64,000 bases of DNA from a delta proteobacterium MLS_D. Its GTDB lineage: Bacteria > Desulfobacterota > Syntrophia > Syntrophales > UBA2210. A program made the position numbers and the translations under genes. Numbering within the stretch: position 1 is the first letter of the stretch; the number at the start of each line of letters is the position of its first letter. The stretch is taken from positions 1 through 64,000 of the forward strand of contig LQBH01000068.1 of assembly GCA_002030015.1 (NCBI GenBank). Reading direction: 5' to 3'. Positions 16,859 through 25,947 of this stretch are shown here, piece after piece. The notes under the pieces were generated by a model. The model saw only the letters and a list, made by a program, of their open reading frames with translations. It was not told the origin of the DNA and searched no databases.

Positions 16859-17851
16859 TTACCGTTGTTTCAAAACTTCCGGATTGACCAGGTGTCCGGG
16901 AACACCGCCGACAGCACCGGCGACGAGGTTCTCCGCCGCCAGCACCGCCATTCTCGTCCTGGTTTCGACCGACGCGCTGCCCACGTGAGGCACGATCAGG
17001 CAGTTCGGCAGTTCAAGCAACTTGTGGTCTGCCGGCAGCGGTTCCGGATCAGTGACATCAAGTGCGGCGTAGGCGATTTTCCCCGACCGCAGGGCGTCAT
17101 AGAGCGCGTCGGTGTCGACCACGGGTCCCCGCGAGGCGTTGACAAGAATGGCCGTCTTTTTCATTGTGCCGAGTGCTTCGGCGTTTATGAGGCCCCGTGT
17201 TGCATCCGTCAAGGGCGCGTGGATGGTTATAAAGTCGGATCTGGACAGCAGTTCGTCAAAACTGTCGCACATGACGGCTCCCACCGGTCGTCCCAGCTCG
17301 GCACGCATGCGGTGATCGTAGTAGATGACGTCCATGTCGAACCCCCGCGCCCGCTTTGCCACTTCCAGACCGATGCTTCCCAGGCCGATGATTCCCAGCG
17401 TGGCGTGATGAACATCCTTTCCCAGGAGCTCCATGGGCTTGAAGGCAATCCAGCGCCCGTCTCTGATGTAGTCGATTCCTTCGCCTATGCGACGCGCGGC
17501 GGCGAGCAGAAGGGCAAATGTCAAATCGGCCGTCGATTCAGTCACTGTTCCCGGCGTGTTCGCCACGAGGATGCCCCGCTCCGTCGCGGCGGCGACGTCG
17601 ATATTGTCGAAGCCGACGGCATAATTACTGATGACGGCGAGCTGTTTTCCCGCGGCGTCCATGATCTCGCCGTCGATCCTGTCGCTGAGAAGAGCCAGGA
17701 TGCCGTTCATGCCCCGCGCCAGCTCGAGCAGTTCATCTCGGGAAGGGGGAAGGTCGTCCTTCCTGATAACCGCGTCACAGCTTTCGGATACAATCCTGAG
17801 GCCGTCTTCTGGAATGACCCTGGTTACCAGTACTTTCGGTTTGGTTTCCAT
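16859..17851 (-). CDS. D-2-hydroxyacid dehydrogenase (glyoxylate/hydroxypyruvate reductase or 3-phosphoglycerate dehydrogenase type)
   Basis: A 330-residue NAD-dependent D-isomer dehydrogenase. The nucleotide motif GLGSIG is at 156-161, with acidic D179 at the end of the second strand (YYDHR) pointing to NAD. The catalytic set is Arg241 (NASRGP), Glu270 (DPEP) and His289 (VPHVGS). No C-terminal ACT domain is present, so it is the short form. It begins three bases after the ketopantoate reductase stop and precedes the aminotransferase, so the three genes are likely cotranscribed. Confidence 0.88.
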   Translation of the reverse strand: METKPKVLVTRVIPEDGLRIVSESCDAVIRKDDLPPSRDELLELARGMNGILALLSDRIDGEIMDAAGKQLAVISNYAVGFDNIDVAAATERGILVANTPGTVTESTADLTFALLLAAARRIGEGIDYIRDGRWIAFKPMELLGKDVHHATLGIIGLGSIGLEVAKRARGFDMDVIYYDHRMRAELGRPVGAVMCDSFDELLSRSDFITIHAPLTDATRGLINAEALGTMKKTAILVNASRGPVVDTDALYDALRSGKIAYAALDVTDPEPLPADHKLLELPNCLIVPHVGSASVETRTRMAVLAAENLVAGAVGGVPGHLVNPEVLKQR

Positions 17852-17854
17852 AAT

Positions 17855-18784
17855 TCAGCGTCCTTTTTCCGCGGTCAGCTCGCGATAGACCCGTTCATGC
17901 AGGGGCGCATCGATACCTAAATCCCGGGCAGCTTTGACAAGAAACCCGACAAAAGTATCAAGTTCCGTGCGGTTTCCTTTTTCAAAGTCAAGCTGTATGG
18001 AGGTTTTCGTTTCATAGGGAAAATTCGAGGCCGTTTCTATTGAATTCTTTACGATGTCTTCGGGAAGGACGATATCGCGCGCGCGGGCCACGGCACTCAC
18101 TTCCTCCATCATTCCCGCCAGCAGGGATCGGAGCTCCTCGTTCTCGATGACGCCTCCCAGGGATTTTCCCGATAGCGACGTGACGCCGCCGAGGGGACCC
18201 ACAAAAATATATTTCGACCACAGGGCGGAAGCGATATCGTCCGTCAGGGTGGCCTTGACGCCCGCGTCCTTGAGGAATTGTTCAATGGGGCGGTAGGGCT
18301 CTACCGGGTCTTCCTCTGGTCCGAAGATAAGGGTGCAGGGTCCTCCCACCTGCGTGATTGAGCCGGGGGCCGCCAGGAAGGCGCTGATATAGACGCAGCC
18401 GTTGAGAATATGTCCCCTGTCGATAACGGCCGACAGGCGCTCGGCGTTGTCGATGCCGTTGAGCAGAGAAATTAACGCGGTGCCTTCATGAATGCACGGT
18501 TTTACCAGCTCGGCGGCCTGTTCGAGATCGTATCCCTTGACACTGAACAGGACGATGTCGACCTGCCCGGCATCAGCCGGCCGGTCGGTTGCCAGGTCCG
18601 GACGAGCGATCCAGCTTCCCTCGTCTTTCGTGGAAACGGCCAGGCCTTGCTCCCTTATCTTTTGCAGGTGTTCACCCCGGGCGACGAACGTCACCGAGTG
18701 ATCCGGTGAAGAAGAGTAGGCCTTTGCCAGTTTACCGCCGAAATATCCTCCAACGCCCCCGATTCCCACAACCAGTGCTTTCAT
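17855..18784 (-). CDS. Ketopantoate reductase (PanE/ApbA family)
   Basis: A 309-residue family member; PanE reduces 2-dehydropantoate to pantoate with NADPH for CoA synthesis. The N-terminal Rossmann motif is VVGIGGVGGYFGGKLA (5-20). The catalytic lysine region is ASALWSKYIFVGPLGGVTSL and the C-terminal helical domain ends with DAPLHERVYREL. It is followed at three bases by the hydroxyacid dehydrogenase. Many PanE paralogues act on other 2-keto acids, so the exact substrate is open, especially as no panB or panC is nearby. Confidence 0.85.
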   Translation of the reverse strand: MKALVVGIGGVGGYFGGKLAKAYSSSPDHSVTFVARGEHLQKIREQGLAVSTKDEGSWIARPDLATDRPADAGQVDIVLFSVKGYDLEQAAELVKPCIHEGTALISLLNGIDNAERLSAVIDRGHILNGCVYISAFLAAPGSITQVGGPCTLIFGPEEDPVEPYRPIEQFLKDAGVKATLTDDIASALWSKYIFVGPLGGVTSLSGKSLGGVIENEELRSLLAGMMEEVSAVARARDIVLPEDIVKNSIETASNFPYETKTSIQLDFEKGNRTELDTFVGFLVKAARDLGIDAPLHERVYRELTAEKGR

Positions 18785-18799
18785 TTTCTCTGCCTTTCT

Positions 18800-19492
18800 T
18801 CACGATTTCTTGTCGTTCCGGAGACGGGTCTCTTTCTTGAGCCCTTCCACCAGCCACCGGTAGAGAGGCGCGAAGGATTCCTCGACCTTGCCGGGGCGGG
18901 GAATCATGAAAACAAAACACCTCTTTTCCCCCGGGACGAGGGCCACATGCCTGACGACGCCGGGATCAGGCAGGGTGTCCATGAGGGATGAGAGAAAGTT
19001 CCGTGTTATCGTGGAATCATAATACATCTCGATGTTTTGTTTTCCCCACGGCCGGTTTTCGATTTGCAGCCTGCCCCGGTTTGTTATTTTCGGTCCGCGG
19101 AAGCCGGCGTATCCCTTTTCTATTATGTGTCCTTCGCCGGGAATCGGCGCTCTGCAATGAAATGTAATAAAAAGCCTGTCAAAACGCCTGATGGCGAACG
19201 ATATGGGAAAATACAGCCACGAATGGCGGGGCAGCAGGGTGATAGTGGCGTCAATCTGTGAGATCGGCTGCTGCTTCGCCATGACAAGGTTGGCATGGTA
19301 GCCCACGGTCCCCCCGATGACGGTAAAGGTCTGATCCTGCGGTTTGACCGTGTCGACGAGTGCCTTAAAAGCCGCCCGGTAGATTTTCTCGTTCTTTCGT
19401 TTTCCCCTGAAATAGCCGAAACTGAGCAGAAAACTGAACGCGATAAACAGGAAAAAAACAGGAGATGTAATAATAGTGTCATTCATAATCAC
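18800..19492 (-). CDS. Membrane-anchored protein of unknown function in the ArsA-like operon
   Basis: A 230-residue protein with one N-terminal membrane helix (about 9-29, SPVFFLFIAFSFLLSFGYF) and a basic stop-transfer segment (RGKRKNEK). The rest is a soluble domain rich in strands and aromatic residues. I recognise no family. Its ATG overlaps the stop of the ArsA-like ATPase by four bases (ATGA), which implies translational coupling and a shared job. It lies 15 bases before panE on the same strand. Confidence 0.72.
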   Translation of the reverse strand: MIMNDTIITSPVFFLFIAFSFLLSFGYFRGKRKNEKIYRAAFKALVDTVKPQDQTFTVIGGTVGYHANLVMAKQQPISQIDATITLLPRHSWLYFPISFAIRRFDRLFITFHCRAPIPGEGHIIEKGYAGFRGPKITNRGRLQIENRPWGKQNIEMYYDSTITRNFLSSLMDTLPDPGVVRHVALVPGEKRCFVFMIPRPGKVEESFAPLYRWLVEGLKKETRLRNDKKS

Positions 19493-20457
19493 CGTCCGTC
19501 ATTGTTGAATGTAGACAGAATGGCGGATGCGATGTCTTCGTTGATATTGTACAGGGCGGCGCCTGAACCGGCATCCTGGAACTCGCGAAGCAACGAGATA
19601 CGCATCAGGGGAAGAGACGACATCTCGCCCGAACGCAGGGTTTTTTCGACAGTGTCGGCCATGGCGGTATTCTCCGAAGTTACCTTGTTGTCAAACAAAA
19701 GACGGAGCGGCAGGTTCAGATCGCCGAGTCCGTCCACAAGGCGCTGCGATTCCCGCAAAGACAGAAGATCGGGATTGAAGACCATGAAAATGGAACAATC
19801 CGGTCCCTCCAGGAGACTTGTGAGGTTTTCGTAGTTCATTTTCAACTGCTTCAATCGTTTAAGAACACCATCGTCACTTTCATTGTAGGCGAGAACAACA
19901 CCGGATTCTTCTTGTCCCGTTTCCGCATTCCCCCTGATCTTCTGAATAGTATGACGTTTTTCGATAATCTTTTTACGTATCTGGATCAGGCGGTCGACCC
20001 AGGTGATAGTGATCCGGGGAAGCGCGAGAAACCGCAACGTCAGGCCGGTCGGGGGCGTGTCGAAAATGACGATGTCAAAATCTTTTTCATGCTGAATAGT
20101 TTTTTCGATACTGGTGAGCAGCGCGTATTCCTCGATACCGGGGGAATACTGGAGAACGGAAAAATAATTATCAAGGTTCAGTACCTGGAGGTACTTGTAG
20201 GTATCCGTCAGGACGCCTATTTCCCGGTTGAGATAATCCCTCGACAGTTTTTTCAGGTCAACTTCATCAAGGTGCAGGTTACTTGAAAAGGCTTTTCTTT
20301 TCCCGTTGAGGGACACGCCGAATATATCGCCCAGGTTGTGGGCCGGGTCGAGGGAGGTGATGAGCACCCGGTGCTGTTGAGATAATTGCCACGCCGCCGC
20401 TGCGGCAAGCGTGGATTTGCCAACGCCGCCCTTGCCGGTGGAAAAAATAATTTTCAT
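19489..20457 (-). CDS. ArsA/GET3-family P-loop ATPase
   Basis: A 322-residue ATPase with the deviant Walker A GKGGVGKST at 8-16 and FDTPPTG as the switch II/Walker B region (about 132-138). SLDPAHNLGDIFG supplies the switch I-like motif, and YSPGIEEYALL resembles GET3. In arsenite pumps ArsA powers ArsB; in eukaryotes GET3 delivers tail-anchored membrane proteins. No arsB, arsD or arsR is nearby, and the conserved arsenite cysteines are not evident. It is coupled to a small helical protein upstream and a membrane-anchored one downstream, so a membrane-protein handling role is more likely than arsenic export. Confidence 0.85.
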   Translation of the reverse strand: MKIIFSTGKGGVGKSTLAAAAAWQLSQQHRVLITSLDPAHNLGDIFGVSLNGKRKAFSSNLHLDEVDLKKLSRDYLNREIGVLTDTYKYLQVLNLDNYFSVLQYSPGIEEYALLTSIEKTIQHEKDFDIVIFDTPPTGLTLRFLALPRITITWVDRLIQIRKKIIEKRHTIQKIRGNAETGQEESGVVLAYNESDDGVLKRLKQLKMNYENLTSLLEGPDCSIFMVFNPDLLSLRESQRLVDGLGDLNLPLRLLFDNKVTSENTAMADTVEKTLRSGEMSSLPLMRISLLREFQDAGSGAALYNINEDIASAILSTFNNDGR

Positions 20458-20726
20458 CAGTCAATCCCCAGTGTTCCGCACATTTCAGCCAGCATGTCGC
20501 CCTGGTCCTCGGCACGACGGTTCAGCATCGTAAGCTCTTTCTGCAGAAAGGGCAACAGTTCCACGGCGAGGAACGTCGGTGGTGAGGGAAATCCGACGAA
20601 GGAGCCCAGAAGAAGCAGGGCGAAAATATTTTCCAGTTCCTCGACCTCGACGATCGTGAGGGCGACGGCATGCTCCTGGTGCATGATGTTCATGCTTTGC
20701 AGGATTCGTTTAATATATGAAAGCAT
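20457..20726 (-). CDS. Small hydrophobic helical protein, first gene of the ArsA-like operon
   Basis: An 89-residue protein starting MLSYIKRILQSMNIM, with a long helical middle (VEVEELENIFALLLLGSFVGF) and PPTFLAVELLPFLQKELTML. The hydrophobic stretch at about 33-45 is borderline for a membrane helix. The frame extends 24 codons upstream, but GGGGG before ATG 20726 makes this start the better one. Its TGA shares one base with the ATPase start (TGATG). I recognise no family. Confidence 0.65.
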   Translation of the reverse strand: MLSYIKRILQSMNIMHQEHAVALTIVEVEELENIFALLLLGSFVGFPSPPTFLAVELLPFLQKELTMLNRRAEDQGDMLAEMCGTLGID

Positions 20727-20828
20727 CGGGTCCGTCCCCCTGCAGGAGTGAAACCGGCGCGTGGCGACATGAGCCGCCGCGCGCCGGCGGTGTGGCATGA
20801 AAGAACTTCCGTCGTGTCTAGTATCGTT

Positions 20829-22559
20829 TTATTCTTTCCGCTTGTAACCCTTCGCAAAGTCGATAATGAATATAATGTTCATTATGAACATGATGATCAG
20901 GATCACCAGGAGCACCCAGCCGGTCAGCGGAGTTTTCTGGATGGACTGCGGAATGGCGACGAGCGTGAACCAGATCAGTGCCGCCGTCACGGTGATCCAG
21001 AGGAGCCATGCTGGGATAACCGCCACGTTCGAATATTTCGAACCGAGTTTCTTGCTCACGTAAGCCGCACCCGTCATGAGGGCAATGGAGGCGATCAACT
21101 GGTTCGCCGCGCCGAAGGACGGCCAGAGTATCGTGAAGTTCTTGCTCCATGCCAGATAAATACCGATGGTCGCGGGAATAATCGAGGCGATCCAGCGGTT
21201 TGTCAGGAAGCCGTACAGACCTTGAGCGCTTTCCTTCAACGGCTCGGCCATTTCCGTTATGCAGTACCGGCCCAGACGGTTCGTCGTATCCAGGGTTGTC
21301 ATGGCGAAGGCCGCCACCCACATGCCGGCGATGACTTTCACATACTGCGTCGGTATGAAGCTCATCCAGGTGGCGTTGACCATGTCGGCGTAGGATTGAA
21401 CGAAGAGGTTCGCCGCCGAGAGGCCCAGCTTCGAGGACACCGGCGTGAACTGAGCGCCCCAGGTTGCCGCCGTGAGCGTGAACTCGATTTCCTTCGCCGC
21501 CGCGGCGTTCTGCAGGGCCGTGTATCCGAACCCGGCTATCGCGACGATAACGGTGGTGGACAGGAATCCTTCCGTGAACATGGCGCCGTAGCCGATGAAG
21601 AGCCCGTCCGATTCCTTTTCAATCTGCTTCGACGTGGTTCCCGAGGCCACCAGGGAATGGAATCCTGAAAGAGAACCGCAGGCGATAATCAGCGGGATCA
21701 CGGGCCAGAACGGCGTCGGCTTGCCCGCCGTCAGGATCGGCGCAAAGGTGCTGAACGCCGGCACTTCAAAACCCCTGAAAGCGAAGACCGCGCCGAGAAG
21801 ACCGAGAATCAAACCTGCGTAGAGCAGAAAGGAATTCAGGTAGTCCCTTGGCTGGAGCAGGACGTTTACCGGAATGGATGCGGCAATGATGATATAGAAG
21901 AACATGATCACCATCCAGGTGTTGTACGAGGCCTTGATGGGGAACTGGACGCCCAGCCAGATCGATATGGCCAGCATAATGACGCCGATAGTGGTGGCAA
22001 GGGAGAAATTCATCTTCATTCGGTACATCAGTACTCCCAGGATCAGAGCGGCCACGATCGCCCAGATATAGGCGGAGGCGATGGCGGGAGTCTTGACGAA
22101 CATGCCGCCGAGAACGGCGCCGAATGCCGCCACGACGAGAACAAGCAGGAAGAACACGAGCCAGTAAAAGGCGCGTCCCGTTCGCTTGCCCAGCAGGTCC
22201 CCGGCGACAAACTGAATCGACTTGCCGTCGTAGCGCACCGATGCCATCACCGCCAGGTAGTCGTGAACCGCACCGATGAAGATGTTGCCCAACCAGACCC
22301 ACAGCAGGGCGGGCGCCCAGCCCCAGGCGATGGCGAGCGCCGGGCCGATGATAGGCGCCGCCCCGGCGATCGAGGCGAAGTGATGCCCGAACAAAACCTC
22401 TCGCCGGGCGGGAATGTAATCCACCCCGTCAAAGAGACGTTTCGCTGGTGTTTCCTGCGTGTCCGAAGCGACAACGACCTTGCTCTCTAGCGTCTTGCCG
22501 TAGGTAAAATACAGCAAGAGATAGATTCCCAAACCAACCAGAATAATAAGGCTTGTCAT
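20829..22559 (-). CDS. cstA: Carbon starvation protein CstA (pyruvate/peptide uptake carrier)
   Basis: A 576-residue polytopic membrane protein with about 16 predicted helices, slightly short of E. coli CstA (701) as usual for this branch. The family signatures FGHHFASIAGAAPIIGPALA (about 56-75) and SGFHSLVASGTTSKQI (about 279-294) are intact. CstA proteins are known to import pyruvate or peptides when carbon is scarce. The start has a strong AAAGGAGG. It has its own promoter about 250 bases upstream, giving a leader of roughly 220 bases in which I see no recognised riboswitch. Confidence 0.92.
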   Translation of the reverse strand: MTSLIILVGLGIYLLLYFTYGKTLESKVVVASDTQETPAKRLFDGVDYIPARREVLFGHHFASIAGAAPIIGPALAIAWGWAPALLWVWLGNIFIGAVHDYLAVMASVRYDGKSIQFVAGDLLGKRTGRAFYWLVFFLLVLVVAAFGAVLGGMFVKTPAIASAYIWAIVAALILGVLMYRMKMNFSLATTIGVIMLAISIWLGVQFPIKASYNTWMVIMFFYIIIAASIPVNVLLQPRDYLNSFLLYAGLILGLLGAVFAFRGFEVPAFSTFAPILTAGKPTPFWPVIPLIIACGSLSGFHSLVASGTTSKQIEKESDGLFIGYGAMFTEGFLSTTVIVAIAGFGYTALQNAAAAKEIEFTLTAATWGAQFTPVSSKLGLSAANLFVQSYADMVNATWMSFIPTQYVKVIAGMWVAAFAMTTLDTTNRLGRYCITEMAEPLKESAQGLYGFLTNRWIASIIPATIGIYLAWSKNFTILWPSFGAANQLIASIALMTGAAYVSKKLGSKYSNVAVIPAWLLWITVTAALIWFTLVAIPQSIQKTPLTGWVLLVILIIMFIMNIIFIIDFAKGYKRKE

Positions 22560-22786
22560 TAAGCACCTCCTTTGAATGGTTTGTTACATGCGGGGTGAAC
22601 CCGAAACTCATTGTCCGTTGTTTGGAGTGTGATGGTTGCTTCGTCAGGCGGGTACAAGAAAACGGTGCAGTACACGATGTAGCGGAAAAGGCTGCCTGCC
22701 GAATCCATGATGATACCGTCCTTGCTGTGCGTCCGGTGTTCCCGTGAATTGTAATTGAATACCGGCTGTGATGAACATTTTGTGAA

Positions 22787-22815
22787 AAAATACCTTCATG
22801 ATCTGTCAAAGTCAA
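22787..22815 (-). promoter_or_regulatory. Promoter for cstA
   Basis: On the minus strand TTGACT (22815-22810), a 17-base spacer and TATTTT (22792-22787) form a good sigma-70-type promoter pointing at cstA. Confidence 0.6.
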
Positions 22816-23385
22816 ACTATTATTTACGGTATTTATAGAAAAAAGTGAGAAACGGGGTGCTTGAATACCGCCGGGTCGGCGCTGCCGCACGCAGCTTAAC
22901 CGCGTGCGGTGACAAAAAAACGGTCAACGCCGGTGCGCAATATCTCCGCTGACAAGAGAAAATCGGGGTACGTAAGTGTATTTTTCAGAAAGATTCTTGC
23001 ACGTGCCGGAAAAATCGTGTATAAGGTCACTGAAGTCAATCAGCTTCGATTCCGCATGCCGATTGCCGCCGTATCAGCCTCCGACTTTCGCCATGGGATT
23101 TGCAATGCCGCGGTTACCGGGCAACCCTGCCAACAGCCGCTTGGCGTTTCCGGAAAAAGCGAAGAGAAGAGCATAAACATGGCCACTATAATTATTTATG
23201 AACGGTTCATGTGGTCTCACAACCAGGTCCGGGCCAGTTTCACTCCTTCGCCGCGATGCTTGCCGGAAGATTCAAAATATCAGGTAGAACAGCCCATGTG
23301 ACATCCAGTTCATGAGAGGCAGTGTCGGCGCTGCTCGCACAGACAGCCACGCCGAACGGAAATACATTTAAAAAAGGGGGGATCA
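22816..23385. other. Intergenic region without a gene I can support
   Basis: The region lies between the divergent cstA promoter and the GGDEF-EAL gene. It has one notable hairpin (8-bp stem 22885-22892 with 22902-22909, followed by seven A on the plus strand). I looked for a cyclic-di-GMP riboswitch in front of the GGDEF-EAL gene and did not find the conserved core. Open frames here overlap each other and lack ribosome binding sites. Confidence 0.5.
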
Positions 23386-25578
23386 ATGGTGAAGAGGTCA
23401 CAACCGGCTTCCGTCGAAGGTACGTTCAAAAAACAGCCTGATACGATTTCGGACGAGAAGGAGTATGCGCTGCTGCTGGATCAGATCATCAACAACGTCG
23501 GAGTGGGTATTTATATCGTCCAGCGAGGGCGCTTCGCCTATGTGAGTCCGCTCTTTGTCAAACTGAGCGGCTATGGCGAAGAGGAACTCATAGGCCGTGA
23601 AACAGCGGGGTTCATTTATGACGAAGACAGGGAGCGTGTCAAGGAGATCGCCGTCAGGACGTTGAAAAATAAAAACGGCGAAGCCTATGAATACCGTTTT
23701 GTAAAGAAAAACGGCGAAGTCATATGGATTCTCGAAAAGATCTGTTCCATCGTGTACCGGGGGAAAAAGGCCACACTGGGAAGCTTCATGGATATTACCG
23801 GGCGAAAGAAAGCCGAGACCCTGCGCGAAGAAGCGGTGGAAGCCCTGCGTCGCAGCGAGGAACGATACCGCACTATCATCGAACAGATGGAGGACGGCTA
23901 TTTCGAGACTGATCTCGCCGGAAGAATTACCTTTGTCAACGAGGCGGAATGCCGGAATATCGGGTATGCGAAGGACGAGATAGTAGGACATGATCACAGT
24001 CTTTTTTCTGATGAAGAAACCTGCAGGGAACTGTTCCGCCTGTTCTCCGACATTTACAAAACGGGCCGACCCGTCAGGGCCTACGACGTGAAGCTGATCA
24101 AGAAAGACGGATCGCGGTCCTGCAACGAAATATCAGCCACGCTGATACGGGACGAACAGGGTGAGCCGGTGGGCTTCCGCGGTATTGCCCGTGACGTGAC
24201 GGAACGAAAGAAACAGGAAGAACGTATCAGGTATCTCGCCACGCATGATTCTCTCACCGGCCTGCCCAACCGCGTCATGTTCAGCCAGTTGCTGGGCCAC
24301 GCCGTCGAAGCGGCACGGCGATACGAGCGGCAGGTCGCCGTTTTTTTTATCGATCTGGATCGTTTTAAGATCATCAACGATTCCCTCGGGCACGAAGCGG
24401 GAGATCAGTTGCTCCGCGAGATCACGACGCGCTTCAGGCAGACGTTGCGTTCGATGGACGTGATCGCCCGGCTCGGCGGCGATGAATTTGTTGTCATGAT
24501 AGAACCGGTAGCCGATGAAAATCAGGCCGCCGTCGTGGCGCGTAAACTGCTGGCCCTTTCCATGGAACCCTTTACCATCATGGGTGAGGAATGCCGGGTC
24601 ACGGCGAGCATCGGTATCAGTATCTATCCCAGGGACGGGGAAGACGAGCAAACCCTGATAAGGCACGCTGACATGGCAATGTACCTGGCTAAAGAAGAGG
24701 GGAAAAATAATTTTCAGTTCTATTCCGGCGATACGGCGCCCCTTATGGTCGAACGACTTTCAATGGAAACGAGACTGCGCTATGCCCTCGAGCAGAAAAC
24801 CCTGTCGCTCCGCTACCAGGCCAAGCTCGATTTCAGAACCGGCTCCATCACAGGCGTCGAGGCTTTACTTCGATGGGACGACCCGGTTCTCGGCCCCGTT
24901 ACGCCGACGCAGTTTATTCCCGTCGCTGAAGAAACCGGCCTGATTGTGCCCATAGGCTTCTGGGTACTGAAAACAGCCTGTGCCCAGAACATGGAATGGC
25001 AGCGGGCGGGTCTTCCATCTCTCTGTATGGCGGTCAACCTGTCTCTGCGGCAGCTGCTTGACGACAAGCTGATCGACAAAATAGGGGAAGCACTCTCCGA
25101 ATCGGGTATGCCGCCGGGTCTTCTGGAGCTTGAGATTACCGAGAGCATGGTCATGTATAATCCCGACCGCATACTGGCGATACTGCAGAAAATCAAGGGA
25201 ATGGGTGTCCGTCTTGCCATCGATGATTTCGGTACCGGCTACTCGTCGCTGGCCCAGATCAAGAGTTTTCCCGTTGACACACTGAAAGTGGACCGTTCGT
25301 TTATACGCAACATTCCCTATGGTGAAAAGGACAAGGCGATTACTGAAACCATCCTCGCAATGGGCAGAACCCTGAATCTGACAATCGTAGCGGAAGGCGT
25401 TGAAACAAAAGAACAAATGAGCTATCTCGAACAACAGAGCTGTGATTTAATGCAGGGGTTCTACTTCAGCAGGCCGATACCGCCGAATAAGTTCGTCGCA
25501 CTCCTTCGAAAGCACGGCAAAAACATAAAAACAAAAAATATGCCGGGTGACGAGACACCGACAGCCAGCCAACCATGA
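23386..25578 (+). CDS. PAS-PAS-GGDEF-EAL cyclic-di-GMP turnover protein
   Basis: A 730-residue cytoplasmic signalling protein. Two PAS sensor domains (about 27-145 and 158-278) precede a diguanylate cyclase domain with an intact GGDEF at 364-368 and an inhibitory I-site RSMD at 355-358. A phosphodiesterase domain follows with EAL at 492-494. Both enzymatic motifs are intact, so either synthesis or hydrolysis of cyclic di-GMP is possible, switched by the PAS input. There is no membrane helix. The start is ATG 23386 after GGGGGG. It stands alone between intergenic regions. Confidence 0.92.
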   Translation: MVKRSQPASVEGTFKKQPDTISDEKEYALLLDQIINNVGVGIYIVQRGRFAYVSPLFVKLSGYGEEELIGRETAGFIYDEDRERVKEIAVRTLKNKNGEAYEYRFVKKNGEVIWILEKICSIVYRGKKATLGSFMDITGRKKAETLREEAVEALRRSEERYRTIIEQMEDGYFETDLAGRITFVNEAECRNIGYAKDEIVGHDHSLFSDEETCRELFRLFSDIYKTGRPVRAYDVKLIKKDGSRSCNEISATLIRDEQGEPVGFRGIARDVTERKKQEERIRYLATHDSLTGLPNRVMFSQLLGHAVEAARRYERQVAVFFIDLDRFKIINDSLGHEAGDQLLREITTRFRQTLRSMDVIARLGGDEFVVMIEPVADENQAAVVARKLLALSMEPFTIMGEECRVTASIGISIYPRDGEDEQTLIRHADMAMYLAKEEGKNNFQFYSGDTAPLMVERLSMETRLRYALEQKTLSLRYQAKLDFRTGSITGVEALLRWDDPVLGPVTPTQFIPVAEETGLIVPIGFWVLKTACAQNMEWQRAGLPSLCMAVNLSLRQLLDDKLIDKIGEALSESGMPPGLLELEITESMVMYNPDRILAILQKIKGMGVRLAIDDFGTGYSSLAQIKSFPVDTLKVDRSFIRNIPYGEKDKAITETILAMGRTLNLTIVAEGVETKEQMSYLEQQSCDLMQGFYFSRPIPPNKFVALLRKHGKNIKTKNMPGDETPTASQP

Positions 25579-25947
25579 GAGAGTTATCAGGCGCAGTCCC
25601 GTTTTAAAACGTGAAGTCACAGCTATGTTCACCGCAGGTTACTTCGGCAAACAACAGCAGAGGCGGGCTGTTGCATGACCATGATTCCGGAGCAATTTCC
25701 CTCTTATGATTGCCCGGTACCCGTCCTGACAATTCGATCCATCATTTTCGTCAATAATAATTTTGAGTTGGTATTCCAATATTGATAAAAAGCTGCTACG
25801 TTTCGTGCGACATGATACGTTGATATGCAGGAACATACCCATGAGGTGGTCACGGCGTTGCAGTGAACGTCTCCTTATTAAGTCGCCTTCACCGACACTG
25901 AGTGTTCGAGAATTCTGGTGACGACAGACATTCGAGTGGGTAGATCC
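25579..25947. other. Intergenic region, one hairpin, no gene seen
   Basis: The region holds a 7-bp hairpin (25652-25658 with 25667-25673) that may end the GGDEF-EAL transcript, though no T run follows. Just before the TetR gene a short inverted repeat ACACT-G-AGTGT occurs, which might be an operator. Nothing else is visible. Confidence 0.4.

Noticed and set aside
22909-23301. 130-codon plus-strand frame before the GGDEF-EAL gene
   Set aside because: No ribosome binding site, mixed composition and overlapping alternative frames; no recognisable protein features.
23040-23385. Cyclic-di-GMP riboswitch before the GGDEF-EAL gene
   Set aside because: I looked for the conserved core of the GEMM class and did not find it; the GC-rich stretch near 23100 only superficially resembles one.
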